From: Anoplopoma fimbria | Lineage: Eukaryota; Chordata; Actinopteri; Perciformes; Anoplopomatidae | DNA length: 64,000 nt | Reading direction: 5' to 3' | NCBI RefSeq assembly: GCF_027596085.1 | Contig: NC_072469.1 | Coordinates: 13,227,914 to 13,291,913, forward strand | Part shown: in pieces, positions 48,442-58,435 of the stretch | Position numbering within the stretch: position 1 is the first letter of the stretch | Layout: each line of letters starts with the position of its first letter | Notes under the pieces: generated by a model | What the model saw: the letters and a program-made list of their open reading frames with translations, nothing else | The model's database searches: none | Told to the model about the DNA's origin: nothing | Made by a program: the position numbers and the translations under genes

Positions 48442-50338
48442 ATGGCTAAACGAAAGGTGGAATTTGAAAACAGGAGTTTTCAAGACAGGTGGGAGGCACA
48501 GTATATGTTTGCGGATGTAAAGGGCAAAGCTGTGTGTCTTCTGTGCGGAGACAGTGTGGCTGTAATGAAAGAATACAACATAAGAAGACACTATGAAACG
48601 AAGCACCAAGACAGGTACAAGCATCTGGACACGACACAAAGGCTCCAGAAGGTAGAGGAGTTAAAAAGAAGCCTAACTAAAGCCACATCACAAAGCGAGG
48701 CTGCTGTTAAGGACAGGTTTATTGTGGCAGCAGAGGTTGCAAAATCAACCCGGCCCTTTACCGAGGGGGAATTTGTCAAAAACTGCATGATTAAAGTTTG
48801 CGACGCCGTGTGCATTTTTAAATGTGAGCCTAAGCAGAAACACCTGCTGACCGTGTGCGTCACCTTGCTGCCAATCTCCAACAACAGCTTGTGGGAAAGG
48901 GAAAAGATTTCATCGCATACTCCCTTGCTGCGGATGAGAGCACCGACACTTCTGATACTGCCCAGCTGTCAAGGTTCATCCGTGGAGTGGACTCAAGCCT
49001 GTGCGTAACAGAAGAGTTGTTGGGATTACACCCAATGCATGGCAGAACTACGGGGAAAGATCTCTTTGAAGAGGTGTCCAGATGTGTAGATAACATGGGG
49101 CTGCCGTGGAATGAACCTGAGGGACTGACAACAGATGGAGCACCTGCGATGTGCGGTCAAAAGAGTGGATTGGTGGGGAGGATCCGAGAAAAGATGAAGG
49201 AGGAAAACGTCACAAGTGAGTTGACAGCTTATCACTGCATCATACACCAGGAGTCGTTGTGTGGAACATGTGATGAGCATCATAACATTAGCGGTTAACT
49301 TTATCAGAGCCAAAGGTTTAAATCACCGCCAGTTCAAGTCTTTTCTGGAGGAGTTAAGTACAGAATGTGGTGACTTGCCCTGTCACACAGAGGTGCGATG
49401 GCTAAGCCAGGGAAAGGTGCTGGAAAGATTTTTCCAGTTGCGTGAGGAGATCTGTGAGTTCATGGAAAGCAAAGGGAAAGGCACAACAGAGCTCCCAAAT
49501 AAAATGTTTCTGTGTGAAGTGGCGTTTCTGTGTGACATCACAAGCCACCTGAATGCGCTCAACCTGCAGCTTCAGGGGCCGTGTCGTCACTGACATGTAC
49601 GCTACAGTATATAACCAGTATATAACCAGTATAGTACAGTATATAACCAGTATATAACCAGTATAGTACAGTATATAACCAGTATAGTACAGTATATAAC
49701 CAGTATAGTACAGTATATAACCAGTATAGTACAGTATATAACCAGTATAGTACAGTATATAACCAGTATAGTACAGTATATAGCACCTGTGGGAGACGCA
49801 GATGCTGCAGGAAAACTTGAGCCATTTTCCGCACTGCCAAACAATGAAAGAGCAGGTCGCTGCCTTCCCAACTACACAGTTTGCTGAAAAACTCGGCATA
49901 CTTGGTGCTGACTTCACACGGCGATTTGCCGATTTTGAAGCCCAAAAAAGCAGGTTTGAACTGCTCAGTAATCCATTTGCAGCTGACGTGGAAAACGCAC
50001 CATCAAACCTCCAAATTGAGCTGATTGAGCTCCAATGTAGTGACACACTGAAGGCAAAATATGAGTCTGTGTGCGCTGCAGAGTTTCCACGTTTCATCCC
50101 CGACACAATGCCCCAGCTGCGCTCCCAGGCTGCTCAGACGCTCTCTGTGTTTGGCAGCACATACTTGTGTGAACAACTGTTCTCTTTGATGAAGATAAAC
50201 AAAACTTCACACAGGACTCGTGTTACTGATGAGCACCTTCACTCAATCCTGAGGATTTCCTCAGCTCAGAGCCTGACCCCAGACATTGATGAACTTGTAT
50301 CCAAGATGAGACACCAAGTGTCTGGCTCAGACCAGTGA
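48442..50338 (+). pseudogene. hAT transposase, frameshifted (GTF2IRD2/ZBED-like)
   Basis: Translation starts at the ATG of MAKRKVEFEN. Residues 32-55 form a C-x2-C-x14-H-x4-H zinc finger (CLLCGD...RRHYETKH), the N-terminal DNA-binding module of this family. The catalytic core follows in a second frame (about 48855-49298): LAADESTDTSD holds the first acidic residue and GLTTDGAPAMCG the second. A third frame (49261-49593) carries [10 protein letters not shown] and [13 protein letters not shown]. The fourth (49802-50338) carries the C-terminal dimerisation block, FGSTYLCEQLFSLMK then DEHLHSIL, ending TGA. Defects seen: a deletion of roughly a dozen codons with a frame change near 48850, a small frame-changing deletion near 49262, an extra base near 49577, and a 180-bp minisatellite at 49603-49782. 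Related host genes descended from such transposases include GTF2IRD2, ZBED5/8 and EPM2AIP1. No intact product is expected. Confidence 0.9.
49603..49782. repeat. 21-bp minisatellite inside the transposase
   Basis: About eight units of GTACAGTATATAACCAGTAT plus A, the first ones carrying an extra TATAACCAG part-unit. It sits between peptide MYATV on the left and LWETQMLQEN on the right, where an intact transposase would have a short helical segment. Because 21 is a multiple of three, the array is open in all three minus-strand frames, giving long YTVLYWL-type frames that are not genes. Confidence 0.95.
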
Positions 50339-50762
50339 GCATCACAGAGCAGCAAACGGTGCTTTGACGCATTTTCAGTTTTTAATGTAGTTTCATTTTT
50401 GCATTTTTTTTCTCTTGCTACTACAGGACATTTGATTTTTCTTTGAAGTAAATTATTTTTGGCTGTTGTTTGCCTGTAGAAAATGTTTTCACTTGAAATT
50501 ACTCTGGAAAAACTGCAGATAGAGCCATAAGCAATTAATGAAACTGATTTTATTACTTTTATTTTTATTTATTTATGTATTATTTATCATTTTTATTTCA
50601 TTTATTTCATAATTAATGTTGTTTTATAGGCAATACTCTATAGGCCTTGTTAGTTCCAGGTTCAATATGTGCACTAAGGTTCTTTCAATAAGTTTTCAAT
50701 AAACGTTGAACCCATCTGGCCCTTGACTTGTATCAATTTCTTTATTTCGGCCCACTGTGTAT

Positions 50763-50780
50763 TTGAGTTTGACACCCCTG
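50763..50780. repeat. hAT right terminal inverted repeat
   Basis: TTGAGTTTGACACCCCTG, the inverted partner of the left terminus. Confidence 0.9.
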
Positions 50781-50788
50781 TCCTACAT
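50781..50788. repeat. hAT target-site duplication, right copy
   Basis: TCCTACAT, identical to the left copy. Confidence 0.93.
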
Positions 50789-50872
50789 GATCGGCTCAGG
50801 GGAGCAGCTTCAGTTGGTTGCAATCTGAAAACTCCCCACTACATGCCGCCATATCCTATACACCAAACTTTA

Positions 50873-52366
50873 GCTATCTCCCAAGAGAAATCATTCGTCT
50901 CAAGCCTCAACCAGTCCAAGCCAAATTCTCCAGCCTTGCTCCTCTGCCTGTGTTAATTTAGTAGACATGATTATGCCTTCATGAAAAATATCTTCTCTGG
51001 AATCGAAGTGCAGTAAGGCCAAATTTTGTCCCTAAATCATTTCAATAAGGAAAGAAGTGAGAGGTTTGTATGTTTCTGGTATTGATTATACCCCCTTCAC
51101 CAAGCACTGATTAGAATTCAAATCACAAATCCATGAAATATTTCTGCATGTTCAGTCTTGATTGCAGCTCCCGTTGCACCTAAAAGCATGCGTCCCCAGA
51201 GGTCCCTTGAGTCATGCTCAGCGCCACAAAAACACTATATGACTAAACAATCTTCACAACCCGGCTCTTTCTCTACCCTTTGGCAAGATTCTGCACATTC
51301 AGGCAATTTCTCTTGCTAAGTGTTCTTCATTAGACTTGATTATGGAACGGCCCCTGAACAGGAATTATCCTCTAACAAGGATGAGGGTAGACAGTAGTCA
51401 TTATTCTCTGTAAATTGTGTCTCAGAAGCAGTTCAAAGAGGTGATGTATTCCCCCTCTGAAACAGTGATTTATAAGTCATTCTATAACCACTGTGAAGAC
51501 GCCAGTCTGCCATCCTCAGACATTTCTGAACACTTCATTTATTTTCAAAATAATCAGGTCGATGATATTCAAGACTCCTGTGTCCGACTCGAGCTCATTG
51601 TGCACCACATTGTTTTTGAGGAACGGCTCAGCTTCCTCAGTTATTATTATGTTGGAAAGAGTTTGAAGGCTGCAGCTGAATGATTTATGGATGTTGGAAA
51701 GTTTTGTTCCTGTATCAATTGTCGAGGCGTTACTTGGATATGTGGGATATTACCGTATTGATTGAGTGCACTTTTGTGTGTGAAAGTGTGTGTGTTTGTG
51801 TGGCTGTGGGCATTGCGTTTACTTTCTCGGTAGCATGCGTACAAATGAGACTTCTTAAAAAAGAACAGATGAGAATGCTTCAAACACAAACTTGGAGAGG
51901 AAGAGGATGAGGAATGGAACTAGAGAGAACGCAGCAAGACAAAACACAGCGTGACCCTGAGTTAGAAGTACGGAGACACAGCAGGCACCTCGCCAGCTGA
52001 TAAATAAAAGGTTCTAATCAAGAGAGCAGTCAAGGAGAGCAGACAAAATACACTCAACCAGCATGCTGGTGAGGAGCAGCACTTAAGAGGCTGTCCTACA
52101 TTCTCAACGCTAAATCTACATTCTCAACGCTAAATCAGCTTGTATACATCATTCAATTATGAATAAATATAGTGTCATATAGACACATTTTAGTATTTGT
52201 CCTCATCAGTGACATTATGACCTCACTAACTTTAAGTTTGACCCCCAAAGGAAGTGGTGGCTAAAATGTCTAATTACTCATGCTTTCTTGGCTTTTTTGA
52301 CCAAATTTATAGCCTTGTGTCACTTTATGAGATGTCATTAATTATTTCGATGAGAGAAATGTCATT
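50873..52366. other. Non-coding
   Basis: No exon or element recognised. An open frame of 88 codons at 51417-51683 has a protein-like, low-repeat composition but no recognisable domain. A perfect 20-bp direct tandem duplication (CTACATTCTCAACGCTAAAT) lies at 52096-52135. Confidence 0.4.
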
Positions 52367-52651
52367 AAAAATACTGACAGTTGATGGCTAAAACTACAGT
52401 ACAAAAACAAAACTCAAGTCGTGGAAAACCATAGTTTTCCTTGAAAGCCACGTGTACAAAAATGACCTAGCGTGTACCATTTAATGCCTTTTCACATAAG
52501 GGAGTGTTTTTTTACTTAGTCATTTTACAAAGAATGCAAATATCAAATGTTCCGAAGTGAAAAGAGACGGGGTTTTTTCGGAGTGAGGACATTTTTTTCA
52601 GCTTTCCTCCCCCGAAGAAGGGTATCAACAAATAAGGTTGCGTGTACACTA
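52367..52651. repeat. Duplicated segment A (copy 1)
   Basis: 285 bp, starting at an A run before TACTGACAGTTGATGG and ending GCGTGTACACTA. It is repeated at 53129-53413 with no difference I can find by eye. It contains a small hairpin (GGAAAAC...GTTTTCC). No coding content and no terminal structure of an LTR. Confidence 0.92.
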
Positions 52652-52652
52652 C

Positions 52653-53133
52653 ATCTATCTAATATGAATTCCAGTCTCATGTATGAAAGTCACCTCTAAC
52701 TAAAGATGAATGATTTTGAAAAAATATCTTTTTGCAATTATTCTGATATGAATTTTTTTATTATTATGGTGGACTTTTTGCAGGAATCTGTGCAGGCCAT
52801 GACGTCTCTGCAGCACCACTTTTTGGAGGGGTATTTTGAAACAGTTTTAACAAATATTGCACCTCCTGCGATTTTTTAAATTGCAGTAGGATGTATTGTG
52901 ATTTTGATTAAAATCTTGATTAATTGTGCAGCCCTACCCCACGCCCTTGCGTTCTCCTTACCACATAAAGGACACATAGCTTCCTGTATTGCCACTGAAT
53001 ACTGACACCGAGCATGAACTGTGAGATGCAAAAAATCATTAAATACAAGCATAACATCTGGGGATGCTGGGATGATTTTTCCAGATGTGGAGGATGCATC
53101 CCTTGTTACAAGAAATAAGGATGAGTCAAAAAA
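52653..53133. repeat. Duplicated segment B (copy 1)
   Basis: About 480 bp, starting ATCTATCTAATATGAATTCC and ending GATGAGTC plus an A run. It is repeated at 54819-55299 at a constant offset of 2166 bp. I see two substitutions only (AAAGATG/AGAGATG near the start, GCATCC/GCGTCC near the end). The part up to about 52936 is on the minus strand a fish element starting TAGGGCTGCACAATTAATC. The rest is ordinary flanking sequence, so the unit copied is not the mobile element itself. A minus-strand frame of about 90 codons appears in both copies; no domain is recognised. Confidence 0.92.
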
Positions 53134-53413
53134 TACTGACAGTTGATGGCTAAAACTACAGTACAAAAACAAAACTCAAGTCGTGGAAAACCATAGTTTT
53201 CCTTGAAAGCCACGTGTACAAAAATGACCTAGCGTGTACCATTTAATGCCTTTTCACATAAGGGAGTGTTTTTTTACTTAGTCATTTTACAAAGAATGCA
53301 AATATCAAATGTTCCGAAGTGAAAAGAGACGGGGTTTTTTCGGAGTGAGGACATTTTTTTCAGCTTTCCTCCCCCGAAGAAGGGTATCAACAAATAAGGT
53401 TGCGTGTACACTA
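53129..53413. repeat. Duplicated segment A (copy 2)
   Basis: Direct repeat of 52367-52651 at an offset of 762 bp. After CACTA the sequence diverges (TATTGTACAGC), whereas the first copy is followed by segment B. Confidence 0.92.
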
Positions 53414-54818
53414 TATTGTACAGCAACACAGAGTCTCCTAGTTCGGAACTAGGTTGGCAAACCTCATCACTCCTTATAACTTTGACGAAGACCAGATCAA
53501 CTTCCTACGTTCTTCCTTTCTCAACAAAAGCTCTAGACATGTACACTGTGTAATTGTTTAACAGAGGGTATTTGATGTTTACCTATAACATTTCGCGGAA
53601 ACAGAACTCAAAAAAATAGCAGTTTACCTCTATCAGATGCTGCTCTGGGTAAGTAGAATTATTTTAATAGGAATTATTATTACCCCATTTCTCTTCCACA
53701 CTGCCACAGCACACAAACAAAAAAGATCATGACTTTGCCCATTTTTCCAACGTGAATGAAAACATTTGTGCCCATTTCTCCCTGAGTTTAGCACACCGTT
53801 ATAACATTCTCTCCACCCTTCCTTCATAAAAACACACATATCATCTACATAGGCAGCACATCCTGGGTTCAACAGGCTGTTCTCGTGGGAGATATGAACC
53901 GATGGAAAGTGCCTGTTCAGATATTCATGGAAACAGTGAGATCGGTTGTGTGGATGAGCTTTACAGCCTGCCTCCATGAATTAGTGGCAGCAGCAGCCCT
54001 CAGAGGCCTATAAAGCGTGATGGGTTTGTCTGGCTGCACTGAGCACTAGGTAATACAGAGGCAGGAAGTGTGAGTGTGTTTTGTACATCTCATTTTCCAG
54101 CCTTTGTGGGTTTTCAGACCGATAATGGCCGAGAGAAGGAAGCTGTTTAAGCCTTTTACCGGAGCCTGAGTCTTTAGAGTGATTGATAGCTTAAAAGATG
54201 AGTAATGCATGGATGAATGTTGTCATTCTTCAGACAGACGCATAAACAGAAGACATGACACAATATTAACATAGACGTATGGTACATGTTGAATGAGAAC
54301 ATTTAGAGAGCACAAAAGGGGTGTGAGAAGGTCAATATAACAGGGGCACAAAAAAAGAAAGAAAAGAAGAGGCATGAAAGTGTAAGAGTGTTTAGAGGTA
54401 TGGATGTGAAAAGAAAAAGAGAGAAGAACAACAGGAGAGACAGCAGATAGAGTGTGAAAACCAGCTGTCTTCAGGCCCCAGGTGGACGAGAGGGAAAGCT
54501 GCCATTATTCCACCAGGGCGGAGGTCAGGTACTGTATTATTACACCGCAGGTGTTCAGAGAGGAAAGTGCAAGAGACGGCAATATTTGGAGCCAGCAGGG
54601 AATGTGTTCAAATTAAACAAGGGTAATGGTGGGCAGCTTTTCACAGCAAGTCAAGTGTGTTTCCATTATGTTTGGAGCACGCTTCTCTCAAACGTGCTTT
54701 ATAATGTCAGTTCGTCTGTTGAACTCTAGTAACCTGCAGGTGTCTATGCCGTTATGTAGCTCACAACGGTCACACATAGTAGTAGTGGTATAGCGTGAAT
54801 AGGTCAAATCTACCAGAA
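53414..54818. other. Non-coding
   Basis: No exon recognised; purine-rich tract at about 54340-54450. A 114-codon minus-strand frame at 53633-53977 has no recognisable domain. Confidence 0.4.
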
Positions 54819-55299
54819 ATCTATCTAATATGAATTCCAGTCTCATGTATGAAAGTCACCTCTAACTAGAGATGAATGATTTTGAAAAAATATCTTTTTG
54901 CAATTATTCTGATATGAATTTTTTTATTATTATGGTGGACTTTTTGCAGGAATCTGTGCAGGCCATGACGTCTCTGCAGCACCACTTTTTGGAGGGGTAT
55001 TTTGAAACAGTTTTAACAAATATTGCACCTCCTGCGATTTTTTAAATTGCAGTAGGATGTATTGTGATTTTGATTAAAATCTTGATTAATTGTGCAGCCC
55101 TACCCCACGCCCTTGCGTTCTCCTTACCACATAAAGGACACATAGCTTCCTGTATTGCCACTGAATACTGACACCGAGCATGAACTGTGAGATGCAAAAA
55201 ATCATTAAATACAAGCATAACATCTGGGGATGCTGGGATGATTTTTCCAGATGTGGAGGATGCGTCCCTTGTTACAAGAAATAAGGATGAGTCAAAAAA
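54819..55299. repeat. Duplicated segment B (copy 2, likely source)
   Basis: It matches 52653-53133 end to end without gaps. Both ends stop exactly where segment A begins or ends at the other locus, so this single copy without A flanks is probably the template and the 52.6-kb copy the insert. Confidence 0.9.
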
Positions 55300-55555
55300 A
55301 CAAAGCACCACAGAGGGCTGAAATCCTGCATTTCACACTCACAAAGTACCTTATCGATCACCGATATTATCAGTGAGTGATCTAAAACTCCTCCAGCGGT
55401 CTCTGCTCTTGGTGACATCACTGACCACATCTTGCTTTTCCCTGCAATTTCCTTGTAATGAGCTTTTGAAGCCTGAGAGGAAGGAGCTGATGGAGAGGCT
55501 GATTAAATACAAGCTGCTGCTGCTCAGGAGGAAAACACCATTTCATATTCCCACA

Positions 55556-55556
<1 letters not shown>

Positions 55557-55600
<44 letters not shown>

Positions 55601-55608
55601 ACACACTC
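55557..55608. repeat. (CA)n microsatellite
   Basis: About 25 units with one TACACA interruption. Confidence 0.95.
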
Positions 55609-56793
55609 ACAGATTCATGAGACACGCACAAATCCAAATGCAAACACGCAAATATAAGATCTCAGACACACGAGCACGTTCACACAGACCCGCCAACGCA
55701 CACTGAATAATTCACTAAGACCAGACCTTGGGGGCTCTGCAGACTGCCAGTCGGTGTGTGTGTGTGTGCAGGCGTTGTGTTTGTGTGTATGTGTGAGCAA
55801 ATGTGTGTGTGTTTGGAATCTCCCTGAGTACACTGCGTAGGCGGACAAGGAGGGAAGCCCATGTGTTAGAAGCACAAGTCAACACACCAGCTCTGCTATA
55901 CTGAGGCACAGATATAAAGGAGAAAGTGAGATTAAGAACAAAGGAGAGAATGAGATGAACGGAGAAATAAAGAGGACAAAAGGATGAAACTGGGAGACGT
56001 ATTGAGAGAAAAAGGAGAAAACAGACAAAAGGAGCAGACGTATGTGACTGCTGGTTTTACAGTGACAGGCTGACGAAAAAAAAAATCCGTCTCAACCGAA
56101 TTCTTACTGAGCAATTGCCATGGAAACAGAACATTTGACACATGCTAAATTCTCAAACACAGCGGGCTGACGCTCACTATAAAGTCAGACTTATTGTAGT
56201 ACCCTGTTATATGCTAAAACGTCTCTTATCCAACCAGCTGGCCAGTGTCACTGTTTATTCCCTGGGTTTTCTGTAGCAATCAGAAATCAATAGTAGCCTA
56301 CAGATATTGATTAACAGGTAACTGATATGGACAGTCTGAGGATCCATTCCAGTGTTTGTATTGACTGAATGAGAGATAATTTATAGCAATCTTCGACCTT
56401 GCTCTTGTCGATTCTGTTGTGGACTCTATGTTTTCCACCTTAAGTTTATTTACATACCCATATTCTTTCATACATCACCTTTCCATTACCATTTTTAAAA
56501 GATTATGTTATTGGAATTTTTCCTATACTGAAAAGTCCATAATATATGGGGCAGAAAGGAAATGAGTGGAGAGAGGGATAAGTATGTAACAAAAGGTCCA
56601 CAGCCAGAATCAAACCGTGGACATATAAGGCCATGGGACGTTCCACTTACAAGCTTTTTTTCCACAGCTCTCAACTGCAAGAGCTTCATCAGCAATTAGA
56701 GTTGCCTCAGTTGTCATCACTTGACATACGTGTGTAAATGAAGCTTAGCTTTACTCTGCTGTCAGTTGTCATTTCAGTACGAACCGATGCGAC

Positions 56794-56829
56794 CCTCCTC
56801 CTCCTCCTCCTCCTCCTCCTCCTCCTCCT
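56794..56829. repeat. (TCC)n microsatellite
   Basis: Twelve CTC/TCC units; would encode polyserine in one frame but no gene context exists. Confidence 0.95.
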
Positions 56830-57932
56830 CACCTATCCACTTCCAGTGTTTATCACATCCACTACCCAAGGTGGAAGGGGGATATTGCAGTACTAACCAT
56901 GGCTCCGTATGGCAAGAGGACCTTGAGTTAGTGTTACCTATTTTTAACTACTATCCCATCAGTATGTATCTTAATATCAGTACACTCGATGCATTATACT
57001 ATTATGTTGGATAGCGTAATTTCCTCACCTTGCACTCCACTGCCTTGGACTGCAATTGTATTTTTTGCTGGCTCCATTGGTTCAAGCTATGGAGCACTCC
57101 AGAGAAATGATGACTAGAAATATCACAGTCCATTGAGTCATATTGTATGAATAATAAGGGGGTGTTTCCAGCTCAATATTAGGATTTTCTTAGTGGCCGT
57201 AAAACTCAAAGGCAAAGTGATGTGTCATCATTTCCAAGTAAAGTCTTTTGTATAATAGTAACAACATGTTCTAATTACATGTGAAAACACATTTGCCATT
57301 AGAGAGCAAGGGGAAAAAAGAGTTCAAAACTCTACGTGTACATTTCAATAACCAATAAACACTGCTATATGAGCCATCAGCCAGTGATGGTGTTCATCCT
57401 ATAGAACTGTAGCTGTAAGGCAATCCAGGCTCCAGCTGTCAACTCACAGGTGCAACACATTCCTGTCAATCAAACTCTACTCCCATCTCTCTCACAGTGC
57501 CAGATAAATAATTACAGTACATCTAACCTTCATGGTTTGCCTGGCTTTGCAAAAGTTTTACAGTATTTACCCCCAAAATGAAAATGCTGCCAAAGCACAA
57601 CATGTCTTTCCATAATCCACGTGTATTTTTCGTCCTATTAGAGATGCTGGCCGCACACTCTCCGACGGCAAGACAGAAGCATACAGTGCTGGAGAAGTGC
57701 TGATGTCATCAGTGTGAGACAGCTGACAAGAGGATGGGGGGTCCTGTCATGTTTTGACAGCCAAAGCATTTTTTTTCAGTCCACTTAGGGCTGCATTTCT
57801 GTGCAGTTTCTAAACAGAGGGTGTAAATAATACCATTTTCCACCAATATACTTTAATTCATTACCAAACCAGGATTGTGTTAAATACCTGCTGGCATGTT
57901 GTCTTGTTTGTCAGCCCATATCATGGGAGATA

Positions 57933-58435
57933 CCATGACTTTATATAAAAGTGGACGTAGTCATTTCAACGTTACCCATTGGTCCTGTCGACTACAGTTT
58001 TGAAGCCTTAAGTTCGGTATTTTGGTCGTTACCATCTTGTTTTTTTGGGTGAAGCTCAGTACAACCAAACTCCGAACAAGACATTTTTAGGCAAATAGAA
58101 TGTTAGAATTAACTTTCATGAGCTTAAGAACACTATGAAAGAGTTAAAATTCTAAGACTGACCCACAGACAACTCCAAGACCGTACAACACCGTGGTAAC
58201 GACCCGTCAATCCCTAGGTAGCCCCGCCCTAAAACATACATAGTTTTAAAGTCTATTTTATTTTAAATGGGAACATAATTTACTAAATGAACATCATGCT
58301 GTATTGAAGAGGACTTGAAACTAGTGATTGAGACCATAAACTCATGTTTACTATGTTTACTGAGGGAATAAATCAAGAGAGAAGTCAAATTGCCGCCCCC
58401 TGTTGGCCATTAAAAAGACTGCAAGTTTCACGAGT
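57933..58435 (+). mobile_element. Dispersed fish repeat, copy 3
   Basis: It starts CCATGACTTTATATAAAAG and continues through CGTTACCCATTGG and GAAGCCTTAAGTTCGG. It later shows CATGCTGTATTGAAGA and TTTACTGAGGGAATAAATCA, shared almost exactly with the inverse complement of 19560-19690. It lacks the internal segment present in copies 1 and 2. Ends near CCCCCTGTTGGCC. Confidence 0.75.

Larger units (their letters stand above)
48192..50780 (+). mobile_element. hAT transposon, Charlie/GTF2IRD2-like, 2589 bp
   Basis: The element is bounded by 8-bp direct repeats and by 18-bp terminal inverted repeats. The left end reads CACATGTGTCAAACTCAA. The right end, reverse-complemented, reads CAGGGGTGTCAAACTCAA; only bases 3-5 differ. 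Subterminal GGCCCGCGGGCC and CATCCGGCCCG words are typical of vertebrate Charlie-type hATs. It carries one transposase gene on the plus strand, broken by several frameshifts, so this copy is not autonomous. The exact target duplication and matched ends show a complete, fairly recent insertion. Confidence 0.93.
47935..50872. mobile_element. Older fish MITE interrupted by the hAT element
   Basis: The left part (47935-48191) begins TTAAAGGTACAGTGTGTAGC and contains GTTTCTACAGTAGCCCAGGA. The right part (50781-50872) contains CAGTTGGTTGCAATCTG and ends TATCCTATACACCAAACTTTA. Together they give a near-complete copy of a common teleost element that begins AAAGGTxCAGTGTGTAGxATTTA and ends with its inverted form. 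Removing the hAT and one copy of its 8-bp target duplication rejoins the two parts in the expected order. The ends are more diverged than those of the hAT, as expected for the older partner. Confidence 0.8.
55300..57932. other. Non-coding
   Basis: No exon recognised. Contains the CA and TCC arrays listed below and a purine-rich tract at about 55915-56040. At about 56590-56640 a stretch (GGTCCACAGCCAGAATCAAA) resembles a decayed interspersed repeat of the kind seen at 47.4 kb. Confidence 0.4.

Noticed and set aside
49603..49782. CRISPR-like regular repeats
   Set aside because: The units are head-to-tail without unique spacers and sit inside a eukaryotic transposon.
49402..50106. Long minus-strand frames with repeated YTVLYWL units
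   Set aside because: They come from the 21-bp minisatellite, whose unit length is a multiple of three and which has no stops on that strand. They lie antisense to the transposase.
52367..53413. LTR retrotransposon with A as the LTRs
   Set aside because: A lacks TG...CA ends, polyadenylation layout and a primer-binding site. The interior (B) has no gag-pol content and occurs alone elsewhere.
56766..57014. Open frame with a polyserine run
   Set aside because: The serine run is the TCC microsatellite; nothing else in the frame is recognisable.
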